In this document: in pieces, positions 34,056 to 46,694 of the stretch
Layout: every line of letters begins with the position of its first letter
How positions within the stretch are numbered: the first letter of the stretch is position 1
Source: Rhynchonema sp. JSB1_4
Lineage: Eukaryota > Nematoda > Chromadorea > Monhysterida > Xyalidae
NCBI GenBank assembly: GCA_030248065.1
Contig: JASAMV010006637.1
Location: 1-64,000, forward strand
Direction of reading: 5' to 3'
Length of the DNA: 64,000 nucleotides
The notes under the pieces: generated by a model
Told to the model about the DNA's origin: nothing
Database searches by the model: none
Seen by the model: the letters and a program-made list of their open reading frames with translations, nothing else
Made by a program: the position numbers and the translations under genes

Positions 34056-34702
34056 ATACAAGAAGAAAAATGCCTGCTGTCGCGCGGCAAGAATCAGGAT
34101 ATGGTTCTCGGTATCATGCTGGTCGCATATAAAACACCTATACAAGATTGTTTACTCCCCAAAGTAAAAAGATATCAGTGGTTACGCACAGGAGCAAAAG
34201 GCGACTAAAAACATCACCGAAACAGAAGAAAAGCTTATTTGCCAAAAAATGAGCAGGATTTAGAAAGAGGCGTTGCATTCTTTTCGAAAAGTGAATTAAA
34301 AAGCGATACGCCATCAAGGAACCATATTGCGGCCAACGCATAATCGTTTTACCCACTCTTTATGCCGTTACTAGTACGAATCGAACCTGTGACAGCTTGC
34401 CGTCGTCGCCTCATTGCGCTATTGGCCGCAATATGGTTCCTTGATGGCGTATCGCTTTTTAATTCACTTTTCGAAAGGAATGCAACGCCTCTTTCTAAAT
34501 CCTGCTCATTCTTTGGCAAATAAGCTTTTCTTCTGTTTCGGTGATGTTTTTAGTCGCCTTTTGCTCCTGTGCGTAACCACTGATATCTTTTTACTTTGGG
34601 GAGTAAACAATCTTGTATAGGTGTTTTATATGCGACCAGCATGATACCGAGAACCATATCCTGATTCTTGCCGCGCGACAGCAGGCATTTTTCTTCTTGT
34701 AT
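34056..34702. repeat. 647-bp palindrome with 281-bp arms
   Basis: Arms 34056-34336 and 34422-34702 are reverse complements with only a few differences, separated by 85 bp. Both arms open with ATACAAGAAG and end at TTGGCC on the spacer side. The arms encode mirror-image ORFs of 68-72 aa, an expected side effect. No duplication of flanking bases was found. Confidence 0.88.
34337..34421 (-). other. tRNA-like (pol III box) spacer of the palindrome
   Basis: On the minus strand it reads TAGCGCAATGAGG, a good A-box, and 34 bases from that start GGTTCGATTCG, a good B-box. The two boxes are closer than in a normal tRNA and the arms pair poorly. It looks like a tRNA-derived remnant, perhaps from a SINE, not a working tRNA gene. 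Confidence 0.35.
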
Positions 34703-35000
34703 ACAGTATGAAACCCCCCCTGGAGTGATTTCGCAGCGTGGTGTGGTCGTAGACGTTAGGGGAAGTCAATCAGTAGCTCATATTCTAGGCACTTATGCTT
34801 TTTCAGATCATCCACATCGAACAAAACCTGCAAGGTCTCAATTGCCGACTAATATTTTTTCAACAACCTCGTTGTTCGTTCATTCACCTCCTATTCAAAT
34901 AACATTACGGTTCAACACAACAAATAAACGTGCAAGAGCTCCCAAAACACCTACCAATTTCTAACCTCACTGTCATTGAAACATCATCCAGCTAGCCACA

Positions 35001-38000
35001 ATGCTGACAGACAGCAGCAGAGAGCCGTTGCATCCAAAGGACAGCCACGACAACGGCGCACTGCACGCATCGCAATTCAACGGTCTTCCCGAATGCAAAC
35101 TGCAGTTGAATGGTGGGTATGGGGTATTCAGACTGGACTTTGGTTTGCGCTCCTTCGGCCCTAAAGTCTGTAAACATCAGAGGCTGGGCACCATTCCATT
35201 CAGCTCCATGAATGTCGTGCACGAGCCACCAGACACAGTGTTGCCAATCGACTGACGTTTCACTGGCTTACCGATCTACCTGCCATCAGCAATGAAAAGT
35301 TCTGCCCTTCATCATAATTGTTGTAAACCAAGTTTCCTTCGTGATTCAGGCTCGCCCAAGCTGACCGACGCGGATGGCAAGCCACCACCGTCACCCGTCC
35401 ATTTCTATGACGATTCAATTCACACACACGATTCGTCAGAAGATGAAGAGGTTCGCATTTTTATATTGTTTTGTTTTTACATTGTGTTGTCTCTTTTCTG
35501 GTCTTTCTCTACACTCTTGTAAACATTCTTATCATTTTTCTCACTTTCAGAGCCAAGTTGATCCGGCCGATGTTATCGAGGAGGATTGGGAAGAGGAGAG
35601 ACAGACGCGCGAGACATGGTCCGGAAAAATGGACTTTATCTTGAGGTATGAAGTTGAAGAGCTGTCAAAAAGATCTCCAAATAAAATTCTGTTAAAAATT
35701 GGGGAAATCCACCTGTTTTTAGCTGTGTCGGCTATGCAGTCGGTCTGGGCAACGTGTGGCGATTTCCGTATCTGTGCTACAATAACGGTGGAGGTAAACA
35801 TGTAATTCTTGAATGTGGCCCGATTACCTTCATCCTCTTTACGGCAGAAACAGGCTGCAAATTCCCAGTCTTGTTTCAGGTGCTTTTCTTGTTCCCTACT
35901 TCACGTTCCTGATTCTGTGCGGTATGCCGTTGACCATGCTCGAGTTGTCCATTGGTCAGTTCGTAAGTCTCGGCCCGACTGCGTTGTTCCAGAAATTCTG
36001 TCCGATTTTCCAAGGTTTGCGTTATTTTAAATTCATTTTCGGACTTTGACAAACAGGTTGCATTTTGTTTTCAAACTTTCAGGTATCGGCTGGGCACAAG
36101 TGCTCATCTCCGGTGTGTGCTGTATCTATTACAATATCATCATTGCCTGGACGCTCTACTATTTATACAAAAGCTGCGCCGCCGTTTTCGAGGGGGCGCT
36201 GCCGTGGGCCTCGTGTGGAAATTGGTCTGTCCAAACTCTTAGGTGTTCTATCCATTCATTAAAGCTCACTTTTCCATAATTGTATATCAGGTGGAACACA
36301 CAATACTGCGTCAAGGGTATCGGTCATAATCTGACAACCGCTACCAACCCAAACGCAACCCTGGTATCTGCAGTGAGCCAGCTCAATGGCACAGCAACCG
36401 GCGTAAAGACAGCCAGCGAAGAGTTCTGGGTGTAAGTTGATTGCAACATGTGTCTTGGCTTCTTTCATTTTCATTTTTGTTTGATTAATATTGCTCATGC
36501 GGGTGTCCATGGGGATTAATACAGCTCTTCTACTATGAAAAATTCACTCACATGTTATATTAGACTGAAATCAAGCTATGACGCGTATCAACCCATCGTA
36601 CGGTACACAATCCATAAAGCACGCAATGTTCCCATCTTATCATGTTCCCTCGGGCTTTATCGCTTGTTATTTTCCGAAATTAGCATTATACATGTACATC
36701 CGGTTGGTTAGCTAATATCAAAATGATATCATACCATAACATCGTATCAAAACAACAATAACAAGTAAGCCGACCCATCCATCCATCCCAGTATCGTGTG
36801 CTTGTCACGTACCGCATACCAGTTATGACAAAATGGCCATCACACAAAAAACACAAAAAAAACATATAACTCTGTATTTTGCACAATTGTATCTAACTGG
36901 AACTGTTTCCCGGATGTATAGTTTTGAATTGAAGCATAGAACGGAACATCAGAAGAAAAATAAAAAATGAAGGGAAACACGCGATTTTTTCTAAAAAACG
37001 ACCCGAACAACAGCAGACGAAAATATATAAGCATCGATCGCATCCGCAACACGTGCGAACCACGTGAAGTTGTACATAGTCTCGCTTCCGCTTGAGCATT
37101 TTCCGTACACTGTATTCATGCGTTGGTAGCCCCTCGCTGCACGGAACACAAACTAAAGGGGTGGTGTCCGACGCCTTATAGCCTAGAGACAACAAAAAGC
37201 CCTGTGTGGCTGTCTCGAGGCAGTACCATTAGCTTATATATCAGCTTTGTAACCATGTGTGCAAGTGTACTGTAGGCACAAACAAGCAGTATGACTGTTA
37301 TGTTCAGTGGCTTCCTTGCTTGTATAGCTGTGCAACAGGGACATGAATTACAGACCACGTGGCTCCGTGCGACCAGTCAAAACATAAGGAACATTCTTCT
37401 TGGCTGACTATCTGGTACACCAAAAAGCAAGATATCAAGTAACAAAAAGTGCGAGCGCGGACAGCTGCGTGCCTGACTGGTTCTGGTTGCTTGTTTCCGG
37501 CGCGAACCAAAAGCAAGCCCTATTACTACATACACTCTATGCGTTTTGTGCGAGCCTTTGGTTTTTATTATAATGTCCCATAGTGTAGATACCACGACCA
37601 ACATCTACCTACTGTACTAGTAACCCAGTTACTGCGGGAAAAGGGACCATCTGTCGCCTAACATACATAACGTCCGTCTGCCTTTAGGTTGCAAAACGGG
37701 AAGTACAGAACCGGACTGGATGCTATACTTTCCCACAGATAAGGGAAGAGCCATTCATCCATGGTATTTGTACGTCTCCCAGTTCAGCTGTCAGAGATAA
37801 AGAAAAGGTGAACATACATAGCATGTGGTCAAATGGACACTTCACCGTTTCAGCAGGGTTAATGTTTTTCTCTTTTTTTGGACTGTTGCGTCCACCTGTT
37901 GCGTCATGTGTTATAGTTCCGGCTCTTTGCTTACCGTGACTGTGTACTGCACACTGACTGCACAGTGTGGCCCATGATATGCATGCATCAAAGCCTGGGA

Positions 38001-41000
38001 GATAATGGATTGAAACGCATAAAAACATCACGAGTCATTAGGATGGGGCTGGGGCCTTTCTCTTGATAAGCTTGCTCGAAAGAACGAGAAGCACGTTTAT
38101 TATCCGCTCCTCAAACAAAAAGTATATATGGCCAAGACGCTACTGGTCACGGGATACATGCAAACATCACAGCTTTATATCTCAAGCAAGGCATGGGGAA
38201 CGTGAAAAATCGATCGAGCTACATAGCTTGTTTTCTCAACACTTTGCCTCATACCCTACTCACTCGCCATGTGTTTTGCTTGTCATGCGGCGGCATCAGT
38301 TAAAAGAGGCGGGACGGGCAATGCAGCATACACTTGAAACTCGTTAAACCCAGCGGAATGCGCGCTTTAGCGCTACTTGAGCGCGTAGAGTTTGCAGAGT
38401 GTTTAGGTAATGGTTATTCGAGCCTAAACCATCCTCAAAGCATGACAGCACAAGCAGGGGTTCATGGAAAAGTTCTATTTATCTATTGCCGAACAACTGT
38501 AGTCAAGCGGGGGCGGGTACATTTTACAGTTTATCGTACCACCCTCCTGTCTGAAACTCACACGCGTTCGTGTCTTACGAACGAAAGGCAACAAAATCCC
38601 TCAGCAATAAAACAAACGAAAAGAACGTACTAGCTCCATGCTCCATATCAGCCAAACGCTTTAGTCTTCTTAAAAAAGAACACGAGTAACCAATGCTTGC
38701 TTCATCGGACTAAACAGAAGCAATTTTGAAATATGCGAGCCTTGTAAAACTATTCACCATGCTGTAGGCAGAAGCAGTAAAAAACTACTCGGGTCGGGAT
38801 ACGGCAAATGGTCCACAAGAGTCGTATTTGAAAATAGTGTCAAGCAACAAATCCACGTCCATGTAAACTTTTTCCAACAGAAATTTTTTTCAAAATGAAA
38901 CAAACAATTCCAAATCCGCGCATCCAATTGCAGTCGTTACGTGCTGCGTCTGTCGGACGGCATCGACCACATCGGAGGCGTGCGACCAGAATTGGCCATT
39001 TCGTTGGCCGTCGCATGGCTGATGATCTTCGGATGTCTGTTCAAAGGAGTCAAGTCTTCTGGACGGGTAAATTAAACTATTTTTTCTAAAAAAGCTCATG
39101 TTTGTCTAGTTTTAATTGTTTTTCCTCCAGGTTGTCTACGTCACGGCCACGTTCCCGTATGTTGTGCTTGTGATTCTGTGCATCCGTGGCCTGACGTTGC
39201 CTGGTGCATGGGATGGAATCTATTTCTACTTGGTTCCGCAATGGCACAAGTTGTTGGATTTGAAGGTTTGAATGAAAACAGTCATAAATTTTACATGAAA
39301 TTTATTATATGTACTATCCACGTCTTAAAATGAGCTTCACTTCAAACGCACAGGTTTGGATCTCGGCCGCGTCCCAGATCTTCTATTCGGTCGGAGCCGC
39401 GTGGGGTGTGATGATCACGTTTGCTTCCTTCAATAAATTCAGTCACAATTGTTATCGGTTCGTATATTTGGTTTGCGATCAACGTTCAAACTTTATTCAG
39501 TTGTGAAAAAACGCCAATGCATGGGTGTGTGACAAGAGTCGCACATCAAATAGGGTGATATTTTCGAAATGGTGTAAAGGTCAGTTGGGTGTAAAGGTCG
39601 GTGGCAAGCTCGGTCGACAGCTCAGTGTGATAGACCTCGGTGTAAACTTGAAACATTCCACGTTAATAACAGGCAATGTTTCACGTTCACACCGAGCTAC
39701 GCCGACCGAGCTTTCGACCGAACTTTACACCGACCTTTACGCCCAACTGACCTTTACACCGTTTCGAAAATTCCACCCATAGACCTATACCCAGTGCGAT
39801 CAGGAACGAGCAGATTTGCTGCTCACCATGACTGACCGTAACCAAACTGTTATGGGTGCAGTGCAGGCGATGAGTGCCTTCTCCCAACAAAAAACTGCAG
39901 ATTTTCAACCGAAAACGTAATCCTGCTAAAAGCAGAAAATTCAACTCAAACTGTTCTTGCAGCGACGCAATACTTCTGCCGACGATCAACTGTTTTTCGT
40001 CCATTTTCGCCGGCATTGTTGTGTTCAGCATCATTGGCTTCATGGCACACGAGTCTGGTCAACCGATCGACAAAGTCATACAGAGCGGTGCGTTTTGCTC
40101 GATTTGTTTCATTTTCTTTTCTTCTATCACACTGATCTGTCGTGAACCTTTATGCACTCTCATTACGCCAGAATGCAGTCAGTGAGCAATCAGTGCAGCG
40201 GTGGGCTTCAATTTCTTTGCGTTTCAAGTTCGTAGCTTTTGAATCTTCGAAGTGATATATCACTGTTTTTGAACTGTTCCAGCTAAGCTTGAAACCTGAG
40301 ACCTTGATCACTTCGCTACAATGATGTTTCATGTCTCATGTGTGTGCCTGTGTTCTTTACTCACTGACACACGTTGTGCTAACATGTGAACCCACGTGGC
40401 TTAATTACCAACATTTTGACCCAAATTAAATAGAAATGGACAAATTTTAACTAATTTCGAGAACTATATTTAAACAAAACATGCCCATATTCACTGGGTG
40501 TTTTCAAGTAAGGCTAGGGTTTCCAATTAATCGTCCTCTTTAAGTATAAAGTGCATGCAAGTGAGGGGGCAACGTCCGCCCAATCCAACACGTCTGCCAG
40601 ACGACACACGCGCGCGGTATACAGCTTATGTACGTCAATGCCGTGCTTTGGTAACCATGGTCAATATAAAACCCCATCATTTTTTGAACGCTAATTTCCC
40701 CAACGCTTGTGGACCCTTGCGCGGTTTCTTATGTCCAAATCTACCAAGAGTATTGTTACTTGTATTTGTAATACGGGCAGGTTACTAAACTGCGTGGGAG
40801 AACTGAGCAGGCTTTGTAGGCTCATTTTGGGGTACGCACTTGGAAAATTCGAAAGCTTAGCCTCAAAGGTTATGACAGTTTAAGTACAAGCTTTGTTCAC
40901 CATCCGAGTTTCAAAGTGCAAACCTCACATGGCTTATGGTACAGTCGTCAACTCAAGTGGTCAACTGTCGTCGCCAACTTACGTTGCCCCAAATGAGCGC

Positions 41001-42537
41001 GAGCGCATGGGAGTTGACGACAAGAGATGACGCTCTGAGTGAACGACAGTACTGTAAGCCCCCACATATGTACAGCTACATACCGTGTCTAAATCTGATG
41101 GCAACTTGTCTTCACTTGCAGGACCTGGTTTGGCTTTCATCGTTTATCCGGAGGCCGTCACCAAACTCCCGATATCGCCCGGCTGGTCAATCCTGTTTTT
41201 CCTCATGTTGCTGACGATCGGGCTTGATTCGCAGGTACAATTGCCTGATCTTACAAACTCAAGTTGGTGAAACATTCAATCGAAGGGCAATTTCAGTTCG
41301 GCATGTTCGAGACGATGATTTCGGCTTTTGTGGACACCTGGCCGCGACAGTTGAGGCAATACAAAACAGCGTTCACTGGTGGCGTGTGTGTGATCATGTT
41401 CTTCTTGGGCATACCGTGTGTCACTCATGTGAGTTGTGGAAACGAGACATTGCCACAATTCTAAGAAGCTTTGAATAAAAGGCAATCAAAACAAAATTAT
41501 TGACCTTTCAGGGTGGCATGTACGTCCTGCAACTGATGGACTGGTATCTGTGCACGTTCGCTCTGATGATTATTGGGACCCTCGAATGCTTGTTGGTGGC
41601 GTGGAACTACGGTAGGATACTTTTTATATAAAAACATTTTAACTAAAAAAATCTAAAAAATTTTTTTAAAAAGTTGAACTTAACAATTTCCAGGCTGGCG
41701 GCGCTACCTCGAGGACATGAAGCTGATGACGCGGCGACGTGAAATTCCCAAATGGTGGCCGTTGTGTTGGGGTTTCATCACACCGGTGGTTGTGACGTCA
41801 TTGTTGATTGCCACCGTGGTTGGACATGTACCGGTGAGCCACTGACCACGACTTTAAATGGAAAAAAGTATTTGAAAGTTATGAACCGTTTTTAATCATT
41901 CAGGTGACCTACGACACATACGAGTATCCCACATGGGCGCTGATTGTGGGCTGGTTCCTGGCGATGGTCGCCGTTATCCCGATTCCATTCTACATGATCT
42001 ACAATGTTGCATTCAATCCCAATATTACTGGAACTATTGTTGAGGTGAGTTGACCTTCCGTTTCAGATATAATTATTTGAACTTCACTCGAACATAATCC
42101 CAGTGGAAAAGGCCGGTTTGCCTATCGTTACGGCCCCTTTCTACAATCAACCTTGTTGCCTTATCCCCATGTTAAGATGAACAACCACCATTATGGTGTC
42201 GGCATTGCAGCGCATCAAAGAGGCATTCCGTCCGACGCCCGACTGGGGCCCGTCGCGTCTCGGCGATCGGGTGCGTTTCCGTAAGTCGATGAACACAGTG
42301 ACCGGTCGTCAGGCGTACGTGCTCGGCGTCGAGCGACAGGAGACCGAATTGGTCGAGATCGCAAAGTACCATCCGTCCTGCGCGGATTTGAGCAAATTCG
42401 TGAGTGAGGCGCACGAGACGGGGGTGATCATTGACACACCCGTAATCAGCCATCCCAGGCCGAAACAGGCGTCGACCAAGAACCGACGGCACAGTAGTCG
42501 GTCGACCGCAAGTAATAAGAATGAGCCGAGGGCTTGA
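35001..42537 (+). CDS. SLC6 family Na+/Cl- coupled transporter (glycine/GABA-like)
   Basis: Seventeen exons: 35001-35112, 35350-35450, 35551-35645, 35723-35793, 35880-36014, 36083-36224, 36291-36431, 38934-39066, 39131-39265, 39354-39457, 39963-40087, 41122-41234, 41297-41428, 41512-41611, 41694-41833, 41904-42044 and 42211-42537, giving 748 aa. SLC6 proteins bring transmitters or amino acids into cells with sodium and chloride. TM1 at about aa 103 carries the family motif [15 protein letters not shown]. Extracellular loop 2 has the conserved Cys pair (CGNWWNTQYC) and three N-glycosylation sites (NLT, NAT, NGT). The later segments [13 protein letters not shown] and LGLDSQF-like IGLDSQF are typical of the family. 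Wording around KGVKSSG and RGLTLPGAW is closest to glycine/proline/GABA transporters; the substrate is not certain. The acidic N-tail and about 100-residue basic C-tail are cytoplasmic. Intron 7 (2.5 kb) and intron 11 (1 kb) are large; intron 10 holds a MITE. Confidence 0.92.
39553..39778. mobile_element. fold-back MITE in SLC6 intron 10
   Basis: Long inverted arms (about 80-100 bp each) built of GTGTAAAGGTCAGTTGGG and related blocks, flanked by ATA on both sides. The ends GGGTG...CACCC are intact. There is no ORF. It interrupts no splice signal. Confidence 0.75.
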
Positions 42538-44747
42538 GTGGTCTCTCTAACCCCGTATGTTTTAATCACGCGACCGTATTTTTTTATAATTTTGATTGTT
42601 CTGCACTGCATTTAATGATGTCATTGTTCATTGATTGACGTGTCGTCCTCCGCAGAGTGGTTGACGCATGGCCCTTACCGGGCACCGCCAAAAAGTCTCA
42701 GGACATTTTTTCGTGCTCATGATCGGCCCCTCAATGCGAAATGCTGCGTCGACGACTCTGTGGGAAGACATGTGTCAACTACTTCACAAAAAGGAGTGTG
42801 TTTGTATTTTTGTAGGTAGGTATATCTTTGCTGCGTTGCTCGATTTTGTTAGACCTTATCTCCCATTCTAAATGTGATGATTCTGTTTCGGCACACGGTT
42901 CTCTCGCATTCTTTCAAATTACGACTAAATTCGACCTGATGTTGAATCATTGTCCAAAACTGAAAATCTCCAATTTGATGAAACACGCCATAATATTTAG
43001 GTCTGTGGACACCCGTGGTTGACTCAATAGTGTTTTAACGCAATGAAAGCATCTTTCTCTTTATAGGCATTGGCTATCCTATTGTGTCAACGATAAATTT
43101 TAAATTTTTAGGAACGGATTTAAATATCAACGACGGATGTCATACAGTACACCTAGCCATGCCCAGTTTATAATCACTGCATGATATGAACTTCCACCAT
43201 GAATTTATTTTTGGCTAAAGTTGCATTTTGGACAAAGAGAGAATTTTTACCTATACATCCGATGGCAACTAGGCTCTGGTCCGGAAGGCAATACCTTGAT
43301 TACGTTATCCACTCTTTGTATATGTAGTTGTGTTGCTCGAGCTTTTTAGAATTTTGTGACTCTGCCCTGCACTTTGCTTAATGTTAGGTTGTAGATATAT
43401 AAATGTTAAGTTCATGTATAGTATAAGTCATGTAAAATTATTTCTTGTTGTGCGCAAAGCCCGAAGTATTCAAATGTGTTCTGTCCTTATTCCGATACGG
43501 GCCAACTTACAAATATAAGATTTTTTAGCACTTTTTTTATAAGCATTGATGGTCTTGACATGCTCACTATCGGTTCAAATTCACTGGTACTGTAAACACA
43601 AGGCAATGATTTCGTGTGTGAACCCGCAACCCTGTAATCATGTCATTATTTGTGTTCTATAAAACCACGTGAGTTTTTCTGTGCTTATTCTTGCTCATTG
43701 CATACGTTTTTTCATAGTAAAATTAATCATTTAACAACCATCTATAAACGACAATTTGATTTGAATAAGTATTTCAGTGCCAGTTTTATGAATGAGAGCT
43801 GTTCTTGTGTTTTGTATGTCGATAGATTTGTTCTTAACATTTATTATTTTTGGGCTCATCTGTAGTTGTTATCATGTTCTTAGGATTGTAGCAAATTTAT
43901 GAAACGTTACATCGGAAAAGCTGTTTTCGATGGAAATCGTGTTGTGAAAAAGGTCGTCGCTACAAGGCATCCGAATCAAAACAGCTGATCCATTTTATCG
44001 TGAGCCATATTAGATTCTTCCTGGTTAATTTTTTGTGTGCAACGCGTTGTGTTTTCAGATTTATTCTATTTTGTTGTGCCGTTTGAATAATATGATTTTT
44101 GTGTGAGGATTGAGCTCAAAGCTGAAATATCGTATACAGTATAGCTGGATTTGTGAAGTCATCGTTTTAGCTATTTTTAGTTGATTTACGATCTCTTATT
44201 TGTAAACAAAGTATTAGTGTGCACGTTTTCTATAATAAATAAATTATGCCGCTTTCCCAATAAAATGCATAAGAAACCGGTTCACCTTACGTTTGAACGG
44301 CGGTTTTTCAAGGGAACAACATTCGTTAATCTCAAATCACGTTTAGTTACCATTTATATGTACGTCCAAATGAAGACTAATGTTTTCGGTGGGTTATTCG
44401 AAAAGCTTCCGGATACCCCGAAGTTCGGGTGCGAATTATTTCGTGCCAGTGCATTTTTTCATAAACGTATGCCACAAACAAAGTGTAATGTAGTGTGGGC
44501 GCAGTAGCGTAAGCATGTACATACCGGTAAACTGATAAAGGATACTGCAAGGACTTGGGCGGAGCAGCATTTGTACCTGCACCACACGAGAGGAGTCTGG
44601 TTTCGAAAGCACAAAGCAATTGTGGTTCTGGACCTGTGGTCTGGTTCTGGTTTTTTAGAAGTTTAGTACCTGTGCTCCTCGAGTCCTTGAAGCACTTCTA
44701 AATACATCATGTACAGCAGTTTCCTTAAATCGCAATCAATAGATTCA
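42538..44747. other. intergenic, AT-rich
   Basis: 3' UTR of the SLC6 gene then AT-rich sequence up to the convergent lectin gene. No ORF with splice context or domain was found. Confidence 0.4.
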
Positions 44748-46113
44748 TCACTTTTGTAAAAAAATCATTCGTTCACACTTGTCAAAACTGATGTAACGGT
44801 ATGTTCCAATCCAAGCATTTTTAACAATGCGGAAAGTGGTTAACTTTTGCATTCCTTGTGTGTTACAAATTGAAAGTAGTGTCTTCAGTATTTCGTCGTT
44901 TTCGATTTCGACACACGGCTTGACGTCCTGAAAATAATATGTGGGCAAACTGGCTTGCACTGATTTTTTGGGACTCGGAAAAATGCCATCAACTTTAATT
45001 CACTCACCCGGCCGTCGTTTGTGTCCAGCTTCGATCGAACTTCGTTCTTCGCCCTTTCTTTTGCGTTCGTGTTTTGCTCTTTGAGAATAAAAGTGTGCAA
45101 TGCACCCAACCCAACGATGTGGTTATCCAAATCACTGGGCATGAACTCATACACCAACCTCGAGATCTCGTTCGTTCTGTTGATTCAACCACAGACACAA
45201 CAGCAGGGTCGAGCCCATCAACGCGACCAACACAACACTCAGCACGGTCACAATCGGCCACACCCAATTTGGCACTTGGGGTGCAACGACGGTCTTGGTT
45301 GCAACGGTCGTAGTCGTGGTGGTGGGTTCTTAAAAGTCGTTGCACATTCAATCACCGGGCGGAACAATCGTAAATTCATCTGGTGTGCATTAGTGTTATT
45401 CCGTAGATGTAGATGTTTTCGTTTCAAAAGAAAACGCAGTGCACTCTTCCTTACCAGTCGTTGTTGTGGTCGATGTGGCCGCTGCAAAATGACGAGAACG
45501 GTCAGTTGTCAATTGCCCAAAATATCGTTGTTCATTGCCACCAACCTTTGGGTGTGTATTCGCATATGAACCACGCCGTACTGGCGCATGGGTAATCATC
45601 AAGCCGACTCGAACACAGGAATTTCACGCAGGATTCGTCATTGAGCTGAGGCTGATTCAAGGACCATAAATTTGTGTCAACTGGTTCGCCGTTCGACTCC
45701 CAAACGAACGCTTTCTTCTTGGTTTGCTGGTCCATGTAGCTCCGTTGTTTGTCTGGTGGAATATGCGCGCCAACCCACGCGTAATTTTTTTCTCGGTTGT
45801 CACATGGCCAGTTCAGGCGGTCGCGGATCAGATGCAGAAAATCATCGATGTTGTGGATGGTGACGAGAGCGCCCCGTTCGAAATGTGTCGGCTCGATGTG
45901 CTTGCATCGACTTGAGGCAGTGCCCCAGTTCACGGCTTCCTCGACCCCAACGTAGCACTTCTGATCCTTCCAAGCAGCTCTCTGTGTTTGGGTTCTCATT
46001 TTCAGACATTCTTCTCTCAGTTGCGTTTCGTCAACAACATATTCAGGCTTTTCGGGGCAAACGGTAGCGACGAGAAGCATCAACAAAAGGGAAGATTGTT
46101 GGAATGCAGACAT
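44748..46113 (-). CDS. C-type lectin single-pass membrane protein 2
   Basis: Five exons on the minus strand: 46113-45546, 45481-45455, 45328-45159, 45076-45008 and 44927-44748, giving 337 aa. The start at MSAFQQSS gives a good signal peptide (SLLLMLLVATVC); the longer frame to 46224 would place a second hydrophobic stretch in front. The lectin domain covers about aa 30-188 in one exon, with CYVGVEEAVNWGTASSRC at its start, WVGAHIPP, and NLWSLNQPQLNDESC then FICEYTPK at its end. The Ca-site motif is NQPQLN-like, not a textbook EPN or QPD, so sugar binding is open. A Thr-rich stalk (TTTTTT), a membrane span at about aa 220-246 (WPIVTVLSVVLVALMGSTLLL) and a charged tail follow. The last two exons are less certain. 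Confidence 0.85.
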
Positions 46114-46694
46114 GATGAAGGGCTTCTCTGGCAATGTGGCAAAACGAGCGATCGATGAAAAGTAAAGAAGCAAAGTGTAAAGCAAAATGCTGAAGAATTT
46201 GACCATAAATGACCATTGAAACATGTAATCTCATCAATGTCATTGCTATTGCATGCCTTTTTATTCAAGATGAAAAAGCGAGAAAAATAAAAAATGACCA
46301 CACGGTACTGGACAATAATAATTTTTAGATTCTATTCAAACTGTTTAACTCACTAATCACTACATTAATGCAAAGCTAGCGATTCGACAAGATTCTAATG
46401 CTGTATTGGTCAATTTTCATACAGAAATCAAAAGCGATCAAAACATATGAATATCCTCAGACTCGGCAATTGTCGAAACGTTGGTGTCTTGTTCGCGATA
46501 GGGCTGTAGTGCACTTTGGGTTCACACTGCTGTTACTGATGGTGACTTTAGGTCTAGTGAACCGCATCAGCAACACCGCTGCACGATAAATTCAGAAAAT
46601 TAGTACCATGCGCACTCGACATTGCGGAGGTGATAAACGCGTTCATCCCTTTCCTATACGCACGACACTAAAACATTCGCACAATGAGCAATCA

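Noticed and set aside
34337..34421. Functional tRNA gene
   Set aside because: Box spacing is about 10 bases short and the stems do not pair, so only a tRNA-derived remnant is supported.
34138..34620. Two near-identical 68-72-codon ORFs on opposite strands
   Set aside because: They are mirror products of the palindrome arms, without start context or domains.
34056..34702. Palindrome as an assembly artefact
   Set aside because: The arms differ at several bases, which a simple inverted-copy artefact would not show; still worth a read check.
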